From: a bacterium TMED221
GTDB taxonomy: Bacteria; Actinomycetota; Acidimicrobiia; Actinomarinales; Actinomarinaceae
Length of the DNA stretch: 20,056 bases
Assembly: GCA_002169115.2 (NCBI GenBank)
Contig: NHJS02000027.1
Span: 1-20,056, forward strand
Direction: 5' to 3'
Below the pieces are notes generated by a model that was not told the origin of the DNA, ran no database searches, and worked only from the letters and a program-made list of their open reading frames with translations. Below, in pieces: positions 8,350 to 14,824 of the stretch. Within the stretch, counting starts at the first letter, position 1, and each line of letters begins with the position of its first letter. A program made the translations under genes and the position numbers.

Positions 8350-9384
8350 ATGAAAGCATTTGTTACAGGAATTACAGGACAAGATGGATATTATCTTACA
8401 AAACTTCTATTACAAAAAGGATATGAAGTTCATGGAACAATACGAAGATCATCTAATTTTAATACTCAGAGGATAGACCCTTTAATTGCAGATCAGGAAA
8501 ATACAGGATTATTAAATTTATACTATTCAGACCTTTTAGATGCTTCCTCTTTGAATAATCTTATTAACTCAATAGAGCCTGATGAAATTTATAATTTGGC
8601 TGCACAATCTCACGTTGCAGTATCATTTAAAAATCCATTATATAGTGCACAAACAAGTGTTATTGGGCCAATCACACTACTTGAAGCTGTAAAAAATAGT
8701 GATAAAGAAATTAAGTACTATCAAGCTTCCTCTTCTGAAATGTTTGGTGGTATTGATAATGAAAAACTAGAAGAAAAGTCGAAATTTATTCCTAAGAGCC
8801 CTTATGCCGTAGGAAAGCTATTTGCACACGAAATAACAAGGGTCTACAGAGAGTCTTATGGAATACATGCTGTTAACGGGATATTATTTAATCATGAGTC
8901 TCCATTACGTGGAGAAACATTTGTAACAAGAAAAATTACTAAAGCTGTTGGAAGAATAAAATATAATATTCAAAATAAACTTACACTCGGCAATTTAAGC
9001 GCATCGAGAGATTGGGGTTATGCCGGAGATTATGTTGAAGGCATGCATATGATGATGCAACATTCAATAGCCGATGACTGGGTTCTAGCTACAGGTGAAA
9101 CTCATACAGTACAAGAATTTGTTGAATTAGCATTCAAAGAAGTAGATTTAAACTGGAAAGACTATGTCACCACAGATAAAAGGTATTATCGACCTAATGA
9201 AGTGGAGCACTTGTTAGGAGATCCATCAAAAGCTCAAAAAGAACTAGGGTGGCAAAACAAAACCTCATTTCAGAACCTTGTAAAAAAAATGGTTGAATCA
9301 GATTTAAATTCTGCGGAAAGAGAAAAAGTTTTAATAGAAAAGGGTCTTTTGAGGCCAACTTGGGAATATTCAATTAAAGATTAA
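8350..9384 (+). CDS. gmd: GDP-mannose 4,6-dehydratase
   Basis: This 344-residue enzyme converts GDP-D-mannose to GDP-4-keto-6-deoxy-D-mannose, the shared precursor of GDP-L-fucose, GDP-D-rhamnose, GDP-perosamine and colitose. It matches the family from end to end: dinucleotide motif GITGQDG at 7-13, cofactor loop GTIRRSSNFNTQRID at 29-43, S128 and E130 in QASSSEMFGG, Y152/K156 in SPYAVGK, then NGILFNHESPLRGETFVTRK (176-195) and LGNLSASRDWGYAGDYV. These correspond to the catalytic T/S132, E134, Y156 and K160 of E. coli Gmd. Length is normal. It is the last gene of its block, 22 nt after the Wzy-like gene, and its stop overlaps the stop of the convergent fcl. Together they supply GDP-L-fucose. 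Confidence 0.97.
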   Translation: MKAFVTGITGQDGYYLTKLLLQKGYEVHGTIRRSSNFNTQRIDPLIADQENTGLLNLYYSDLLDASSLNNLINSIEPDEIYNLAAQSHVAVSFKNPLYSAQTSVIGPITLLEAVKNSDKEIKYYQASSSEMFGGIDNEKLEEKSKFIPKSPYAVGKLFAHEITRVYRESYGIHAVNGILFNHESPLRGETFVTRKITKAVGRIKYNIQNKLTLGNLSASRDWGYAGDYVEGMHMMMQHSIADDWVLATGETHTVQEFVELAFKEVDLNWKDYVTTDKRYYRPNEVEHLLGDPSKAQKELGWQNKTSFQNLVKKMVESDLNSAEREKVLIEKGLLRPTWEYSIKD

Positions 9385-10304
9385 GAATTATTTTCTAAAT
9401 ACCAATGATAAACATCTTTCAATCCAGAATTTAAAGTTACTTTAGGTTCCCATCCATAATTATTGAGTTTAGAAGAGTCAAGAAGCTTTCTAGGGTTACC
9501 ATCAGGCATATCTGAATTAAACTCTATTTGACCTTTGAAACCAATAATACTTTTAATTTTTTCAACAAGTTCGTTAATTGAAACTTCTTCATTAGTCCCA
9601 ACATTAAGAAGAGTTTCAGACAAGAGTTCGTTATTGATTAAAAAACCTATCGCATCTGTTAAATCATCTACATGCATAAACTCCCTTAAAGGTTTTCCTG
9701 TACCCCAAACTTGAAAAGACTTATCTTTATTCAGCATTGATTTATGCATTCTAGAAATTATACCTGGGATAACATGACTCGTAGTTTCTGAGAAATTGTC
9801 ATTTGGACCATAAAGATTCGTAGGCATTAAATTTATAATTTTATGCCCGTATTGTTGGGTTAATGCACTCCCAATCTCAATTGCTGTGAGTTTAGCCATT
9901 GCATATGGAGAGTTGGTAGGCTCAAGCTTACCAGTATGTAAACTATCTTCACTTATTGGAACACTCGCCCCTAATGGGTAAATGCAACTACTTCCTAAAT
10001 TAATAAGACTTATCTCATGATGTGAAATTAAGCTTTCTAAGATATTCATATTAATTTTAAGATTATTTAAAATAAAGTCTGTTCTCTGAGTGTTGTTTGC
10101 ATGTATACCCCCAACTTTTGCAGCTGCATTTATGATTATGTCAGGTAGTTCAGTATCTATAAGTTTTTTAGTTTCATCTAATGAAAATAAATCTGTATCA
10201 TTTCTTGTAGATGAAATAACTTTTGATGAAGGTATGAGTGTAGAAAGATTTCTAGTTAAGGAAGAACCTACAAGACCATTTGCTCCTAGAATAAGTATTT
10301 TCAT
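9381..10304 (-). CDS. fcl: GDP-L-fucose synthase (GDP-4-keto-6-deoxymannose 3,5-epimerase-4-reductase)
   Basis: This 307-residue enzyme epimerises and reduces the Gmd product to GDP-L-fucose using NADPH. The N-terminal Rossmann motif is GANGLVG at 7-13. INAAAKVGGIHAN (58-70) and NLGSSCIYP (102-110) are family hallmarks. S105, C107, Y134, K138 and H177 line up with E. coli Fcl S107, C109, Y136, K140 and H179, so the full active site is present. MPTNLYGPNDNF (160-171) and REFMHVDDL also fit. Length is typical. Unlike most loci, where gmd and fcl sit side by side on one strand, this gene faces gmd tail to tail with a 4-nt overlap. It has its own 102-nt upstream region shared with the divergent asnB-like gene, so its expression is probably independent of gmd. 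Confidence 0.96.
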   Translation of the reverse strand: MKILILGANGLVGSSLTRNLSTLIPSSKVISSTRNDTDLFSLDETKKLIDTELPDIIINAAAKVGGIHANNTQRTDFILNNLKINMNILESLISHHEISLINLGSSCIYPLGASVPISEDSLHTGKLEPTNSPYAMAKLTAIEIGSALTQQYGHKIINLMPTNLYGPNDNFSETTSHVIPGIISRMHKSMLNKDKSFQVWGTGKPLREFMHVDDLTDAIGFLINNELLSETLLNVGTNEEVSINELVEKIKSIIGFKGQIEFNSDMPDGNPRKLLDSSKLNNYGWEPKVTLNSGLKDVYHWYLENNS

Positions 10305-10406
10305 AATTTAATTTATTTTTATAGTGTATTAATTGTTTTTATTATATATCTTCCCACAATTAATAAAGAAAAGCTTTAAATCTTTACCATGATATATAAT
10401 TAAATA
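10305..10406. promoter_or_regulatory. Divergent promoter region between fcl and the asnB-like gene
   Basis: This is a 102-nt A+T-rich spacer between two diverging genes, so promoters in both directions are expected. Toward asnB there is a perfect TATAAT at 10395-10400, within TGATATATAAT, which also forms an extended -10-like TGATATATA. It ends 6 nt before the ATG. No convincing -35 box lies 16-18 nt upstream. Toward fcl a TATAAA (plus-strand TTTATA near 10315-10320) lies about 13 nt before its ATG. TATA-like hexamers are common in DNA this rich in A and T, so single matches carry limited weight. Confidence 0.4.
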
Positions 10407-12185
10407 ATGTGTGGATTCCTTGGAAAAATGTCATTCAATGATTTTGATAAGACTGATATTATCACACCAAATAAAAAAATATTATGTAGGGGACCTGATA
10501 AAACCAAGGATCTAACTTTTAGTAATAAAGGAACTCAAACCTCACTAATATTTAACCGATTAGCAATACTTGATCTCTCAGAAAAGGCTGACCAACCCAT
10601 GGTATCAAGGGATGATAACTATATCTTAATGTTTAATGGCGAAATCTTTAATCATGTAGGATTAAGACGTAGACTAGAAAAATCAGGTTCAACTTTTTAC
10701 ACAAGTCACTCAGATACTGAAGTGGTTCTTGAGGGACTCATTTCAGAGGGTTTAAAATTTGTTACAGAACTAAGAGGACAGTTTTCAATCTGTTTCATTG
10801 ATAAAAAAGCAGGTAGAGTACATTTAATTCGAGACAGATTAGGACAAAAGCCCTTGTACTACACTTCAAGTAATACAGATTTAATTTTTGGTTCTAATTT
10901 AAATTCCGTACAAGAGTTGATAGACAAACCATCAATAAATGAAAAACAAGTAATAAATTACATAAAATACGGAGTTACGGGAAAAGGGGAGACTTTACTT
11001 AATAGTGTAAACAAAGTTCTACCTGCAGAAGTTGTGACAATTGACTACAAAAATTTATCTTTTAGTGTTTTCAAAGAAAAGTATTGGTCAATTCAAGATA
11101 AAATCGATAACAAAAAATTTGTGACAGAAGAGTTTATTGATAAATTTTCTGAAGCAGTTCGTATACGAGCAGATGCAGACGTACCAGTAGCTAATTTTTT
11201 AAGCGGCGGTCTTGATTCTACATCAATAGTAAAAAATATGCATGATCAGAACATTGGTGTAAATAGCTTTACTGTTGCTTCAGACAACAAAATTTATGAT
11301 GAAAGCTTTCGGGCAAAAACAACTTCATTAAAATATCAAACCAATCATCAAGTTTCCAATATTACTGAAGAAATCACCATGGACTTAATTGATGATGCAA
11401 TAGGTTCCTTAGATGAGCCATATTCTGATCCTTCTGTAGTCCCTTCTTATTTAATATCAAAGAAGATTTCCGAAAAATATAAAGTTGCAATAACAGGTGA
11501 TGGCGGAGATGAATTATTGGGCGGATATCAAAGAACCAAGATTTCAATGAAGAATCCAAATATATATATGCGGCCACTTTCTTATGTCTATAAGTTATAT
11601 CCTCCATATTTAGGAACTGGAGCAAAATTTTTATCAAAAAACAGCGATATTTCAGTAAGATATAGAGCTTTTCTAGAAGATAATAATCTATTAAGATTAT
11701 TAAAAATTAAGCAAAATAAAGCTGAAAACCTTATTGAATCAGAGGTTACAATTAAAGATTATAAGTCTATGCTTCTTTCGGACTACCAATTCTATCTCCC
11801 CGAGATGATGATGTATAAAATTGACAGAACCTCTATGGCAAACTCAATTGAGACAAGGTCACCTTTTGTTGATCATGAATTGATAGAATATGTTTTTTCT
11901 CATACTACAGAATACACAGAAGGACAGGGCCAAAAACAAGTGTTAAAGGATTACTTGGTTGGAGATTTTGGAAAAGAATTTGTAAATAGAAAAAAACAAG
12001 GTTTTGTCTTTGATATTGAGTCATGGATATTTAATAATGTTAATTATTTCTACGAAAATATTAAAAATAGTCATTTAAGCAACTATATTGATTTGACTTC
12101 ACTCAACTTACTAAAGTTGAACAAATCAAGAATTAATTCTCACAGAATATGGAAGCTTTATGTATTAGGAAAATTTATTAATTGA
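10407..12185 (+). CDS. asnB: Asparagine synthase (glutamine-hydrolysing)-like amidotransferase
   Basis: This 592-residue class II amidotransferase has two domains. The glutaminase domain begins MCGF, so Cys2 is the N-terminal nucleophile once Met is removed, which fixes the start at 10407. R51 (NRLAILDLS), N77-G78-E79 and D103 fit the glutamine pocket, as does RGPD at 28-31. The synthetase domain has the ATP-pyrophosphatase loop SGGLDS at 266-271 and GDGGDELLGGY further on, so both half-reactions look intact. AsnB makes asparagine from aspartate. Homologues inside polysaccharide loci (WbpS-like) are thought to amidate sugar acids or similar precursors, and that role is more likely here from context but is not provable from sequence. 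No Shine-Dalgarno site precedes the ATG. Its 3' end overlaps the convergent glycosyltransferase by 8 nt. Confidence 0.9.
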   Translation: MCGFLGKMSFNDFDKTDIITPNKKILCRGPDKTKDLTFSNKGTQTSLIFNRLAILDLSEKADQPMVSRDDNYILMFNGEIFNHVGLRRRLEKSGSTFYTSHSDTEVVLEGLISEGLKFVTELRGQFSICFIDKKAGRVHLIRDRLGQKPLYYTSSNTDLIFGSNLNSVQELIDKPSINEKQVINYIKYGVTGKGETLLNSVNKVLPAEVVTIDYKNLSFSVFKEKYWSIQDKIDNKKFVTEEFIDKFSEAVRIRADADVPVANFLSGGLDSTSIVKNMHDQNIGVNSFTVASDNKIYDESFRAKTTSLKYQTNHQVSNITEEITMDLIDDAIGSLDEPYSDPSVVPSYLISKKISEKYKVAITGDGGDELLGGYQRTKISMKNPNIYMRPLSYVYKLYPPYLGTGAKFLSKNSDISVRYRAFLEDNNLLRLLKIKQNKAENLIESEVTIKDYKSMLLSDYQFYLPEMMMYKIDRTSMANSIETRSPFVDHELIEYVFSHTTEYTEGQGQKQVLKDYLVGDFGKEFVNRKKQGFVFDIESWIFNNVNYFYENIKNSHLSNYIDLTSLNLLKLNKSRINSHRIWKLYVLGKFIN

Positions 12186-13287
12186 GACTCAAATAATCTT
12201 CATACATGTTAACTGTTAATTTTTGGATAGAATTATTTTTTTTCACTTGTTGAAAAGCAGAACTAGATACAAATTTTAATTTGTCGCTATCTTCATTTAT
12301 TCTTTTATACAATTCGAAAAGCAAATCATCCTTAAGTTCATAAATAAAACCAGTTTCATTATTTAAGATAATTTCTTTGTGATTTGGAATTTCACTTGCT
12401 AACACCACACACCCCATTGACATAGCTTCTAGCACAGTTTTTGGGTTGCCTTCAAACACAGATGAGGTAACAAAGTAAATATATTTACTGTAGATATTAA
12501 TTAATTTACTATGATCGATATTTCCTAACAAATTTAAATTTACATTAAGACTTTTTGCTAAATTGACCAATCTCTTTTCATCCGGACCTGTTCCATAAAT
12601 ATCTATTGAAATATAATCCTTGGTATTCTTAAATTCGTTAAGAACATATTCATAATTTTTTTGACTTACTAGTCGTCCCACACAAAGAATTCTATTTTTA
12701 TATCTATTATCTAGAGGATTTGTTTCTTTAAGTTCAACCCAATTTGGACGAATTTTAATTTTTTTTGTATTTTTAAATAATTTCGCATCACTAGAACTTG
12801 TTACTGTATAGAGATCACAAACTTTTAAAGATAAGATCGTAAGCATTTTATACAGAACTCTGACGAACATCCCTTTCCTTTGTTCTATTGCAAATTTTGA
12901 CATATCGTAACCTGTTCTTATGAGCAAAGGTTTTTTTATTAATATTTTTAACAATATTGGAATCCAGGATCCTAATAATTGGTGTTGGTGTAGAATATCA
13001 ACTTTGTTCAGTTTGCTCTTTAGCTTAAAAGGTACAAAAAAAGACCTGAAATAATTTAAAATTTTAATATTACTATGTTTAATCAAAGAATAGATAGGGA
13101 TTACTTCAGAACTATCAATATCTGTGTTAAGTTTAAAATCTGAATCATTACCGTATGTTATAAAAATAAATTCTACATCATAAGCATTGCTAATTTTTTT
13201 ATAGATTTTGAGTTCTCTCTCAAGGACACCTGATTCTTGCCAAGTTTTGAAAGAGTAACCATAGGTAAGAAAAATAGCAACCTTCAT
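12178..13287 (-). CDS. Glycosyltransferase, GT4 family (GT-B fold)
   Basis: This 369-residue GT4 enzyme has a canonical layout. The acceptor half contains VDILHQHQLLGSW (96-108), a membrane-facing basic and hydrophobic patch (IPILLKILIKKPLLIRTGYD, 109-128), and the domain joint YTVTSSSDAKLF. The donor half starts VGRLVSQKNYEYVL (203-216), followed by DIYGTGPDEKRLVNLA (229-244) and the EX7E pair, E279 and E287, in VFEGNPKTVLEAMSMG. It stands alone on the minus strand between two plus-strand blocks. Its 3' end overlaps the asnB-like gene by 8 nt, and its 5' end shares a 73-nt region with the next plus-strand gene. No Shine-Dalgarno site is visible; TATTAT sits 6 nt before the ATG. Confidence 0.9.
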   Translation of the reverse strand: MKVAIFLTYGYSFKTWQESGVLERELKIYKKISNAYDVEFIFITYGNDSDFKLNTDIDSSEVIPIYSLIKHSNIKILNYFRSFFVPFKLKSKLNKVDILHQHQLLGSWIPILLKILIKKPLLIRTGYDMSKFAIEQRKGMFVRVLYKMLTILSLKVCDLYTVTSSSDAKLFKNTKKIKIRPNWVELKETNPLDNRYKNRILCVGRLVSQKNYEYVLNEFKNTKDYISIDIYGTGPDEKRLVNLAKSLNVNLNLLGNIDHSKLINIYSKYIYFVTSSVFEGNPKTVLEAMSMGCVVLASEIPNHKEIILNNETGFIYELKDDLLFELYKRINEDSDKLKFVSSSAFQQVKKNNSIQKLTVNMYEDYLSLN

Positions 13288-13360
13288 GTATCTATAATAT
13301 TCGAATTTGATACTAACAAAAACTAATTCAAAAACAAAAGTATTTAAAAGGTATTATTAA
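13288..13360. promoter_or_regulatory. Divergent intergenic region, 73 nt
   Basis: This region separates two diverging glycosyltransferase genes and should hold the promoter of each. On the minus strand TATTAT (plus 13296-13301) ends 6 nt before the ATG at 13287. On the plus strand TATAAT (13293-13298) lies about 62 nt before the ATG at 13361, and an AAGG at 13348-13351 gives the plus-strand gene a plausible ribosome-binding site. The two -10-like boxes overlap each other, so the promoters might compete. No strong -35 box was seen. Confidence 0.35.
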
Positions 13361-14470
13361 ATGATGGAAAACGTTACATATATATTCGCTAAGGGTAGAA
13401 AGAATAATTTTGATAATAACCTTATTCAGGCAAGAGATTTTTATTACGGCCTTACTTATTTTCAAAAAGAGAAATTTAATATCAATATTATAGAGCTAAA
13501 TACCCAAAAGGGTTTATTGAATAATTTATTGAAATTGTTAGATAAAGTTCTCCAGAGAGTTTTTAGCCTACCTTTTTATTTGTCACTCCTGACAAGTGTT
13601 AAAAACTTCAGAATTCTTAAAAAATCCCAGCAAATAATTATGGTTAATGAATCTGTTGCATGCTCAGCTTTACTCATGCTTCCATTTCTCAAATTATTTA
13701 CAGATGTAAAAATATCTGTCTTTGTTATGGGCTTGTACAGCAAGAAATTGAAATATCCGTTATTTAAAAAAATTCACCAATTGTTAATCAAGATACTTAT
13801 CAGATATATTGATAATGTATTCTTTCTAGGAATTGGAGAATTGGAAATAGCCAGAACTATACATAAAAATGATTCAAAATTGATATTTTTCCCCTTCTCT
13901 ATTGATACAGAATTTTGGTCGGATCAGGGCCAGGTATCAATTGGCGATAAGAATGATATTATTTTTGTTGGTAATGATGGATCTAGAGACGTAGAATTGT
14001 TAACAAATCTTGCTGAGAAGCTGAACAATTACAATTTTATTTTTGTGTCAAATATTCCAAATTTACAAAAGGTAAATATGAAAAATGTAGAACTTTACTC
14101 AGGAAAATGGGGAGATGGACGCATTACAGATACAGAATTAAAGGGTCTGTATCTAAATTCAAAAATATCTATTATTCCACTTAAGGAAACCTCACAGCCA
14201 TCTGGACAAAGTGTAGCTCTACAGTCAATGTCACTAGGTATTCCTGTATTGATTTCACGAACTAAAGGTTTTTGGGATCCAGAGACTATTTTGGAAAACA
14301 AAGATATTTTTTTTATAGATGAAAGTTCTGTTGAGGCATGGAAAAAAAAGATTGAACAAATTCTTGAAGATAAGGGACTCTATGAAATTGTACAAAAAAA
14401 TGCGAAGAAGAAAGTTGTAGAAAATTATAGCATAGAAAAATTTCATGATAGGTTGCACAGTTATTTGTAA
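13361..14470 (+). CDS. Glycosyltransferase-like protein, GT-B fold (GT4-related)
   Basis: This 369-residue protein has a divergent GT-B layout. Residues 1-175 form an acceptor-like half with several hydrophobic helices (for example CSALLMLPFLKLF, 101-113). The donor half begins KNDIIFVGNDGSRDVELL (197-214) and carries KETSQPSGQSVALQSMSLG (275-293). In standard GT4 enzymes the second Glu of EX7E would fall where Gln288 stands. SGQSVALQSM therefore looks like the subfamily in which Ser/Gln replaces the usual acidic pair, rather than a broken enzyme, since everything around it is well kept. Two adjacent Met codons open the gene and either could be the start. AAGG lies about 9 nt upstream of the first. 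It leads a four-gene plus-strand block. Exact specificity is unknown. Confidence 0.78.
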   Translation: MMENVTYIFAKGRKNNFDNNLIQARDFYYGLTYFQKEKFNINIIELNTQKGLLNNLLKLLDKVLQRVFSLPFYLSLLTSVKNFRILKKSQQIIMVNESVACSALLMLPFLKLFTDVKISVFVMGLYSKKLKYPLFKKIHQLLIKILIRYIDNVFFLGIGELEIARTIHKNDSKLIFFPFSIDTEFWSDQGQVSIGDKNDIIFVGNDGSRDVELLTNLAEKLNNYNFIFVSNIPNLQKVNMKNVELYSGKWGDGRITDTELKGLYLNSKISIIPLKETSQPSGQSVALQSMSLGIPVLISRTKGFWDPETILENKDIFFIDESSVEAWKKKIEQILEDKGLYEIVQKNAKKKVVENYSIEKFHDRLHSYL

Positions 14471-14514
14471 CTTAGAATATTTATCAATAATTTAAAATTG
14501 TTATCATTAGGTTT

Positions 14515-14823
14515 ATGGAAAATGATGTAATAAGAATTTGTGGTCAATATCCAGAAAATTTTGAAAAACAAGAAATAGCCTCTAATCCTGATTTTATTTT
14601 TGTAAATGATCAATCATATCCTCAAGTCAAAGTATTCGATGTAGAAGAAAATTATGTTTTCGTAAACTCATTTACAGAATGCGAGCACTATGTGACTGGT
14701 GGATGGAATTTCGATCCAATTTTTAACTATGAAATTATGCTGCAGTCAAGATTAACCATTTTGATATCTTTTTTTTATTTTGGGTATTTATTATTCAAGA
14801 AGATGAAAAAAGCAACTTATTAA
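14515..14823 (+). CDS. Small single-span membrane protein of unknown function
   Basis: This 102-residue protein is not recognised. Residues 1-77 are polar and acidic, with cysteines at 9 and 56, and include FVNDQSYPQVKVFDVEENY (29-47) and YVTGGWNFDP (59-68). One hydrophobic helix (about 80-94, LTILISFFYFGYLLF) is followed by the basic tail KKMKK. By the positive-inside rule the tail stays in the cytoplasm and the N-terminal domain would face the periplasm, without a signal peptide. The frame is closed by TAA at 14488-14490 and the ATG at 14515 is the first start. It ends 1 nt before the 649-residue Wzy-like protein, which strongly suggests coupled translation and perhaps a complex. Codon use resembles its neighbours, so a real gene is likely. 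Confidence 0.7.
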   Translation: MENDVIRICGQYPENFEKQEIASNPDFIFVNDQSYPQVKVFDVEENYVFVNSFTECEHYVTGGWNFDPIFNYEIMLQSRLTILISFFYFGYLLFKKMKKATY

Positions 14824-14824
14824 A

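Noticed and set aside
10090..10311. Plus-strand open frame of 73 codons opposite fcl.
   Set aside because: It is the antisense shadow of the intact fcl, with no ribosome-binding site and no recognisable protein features.
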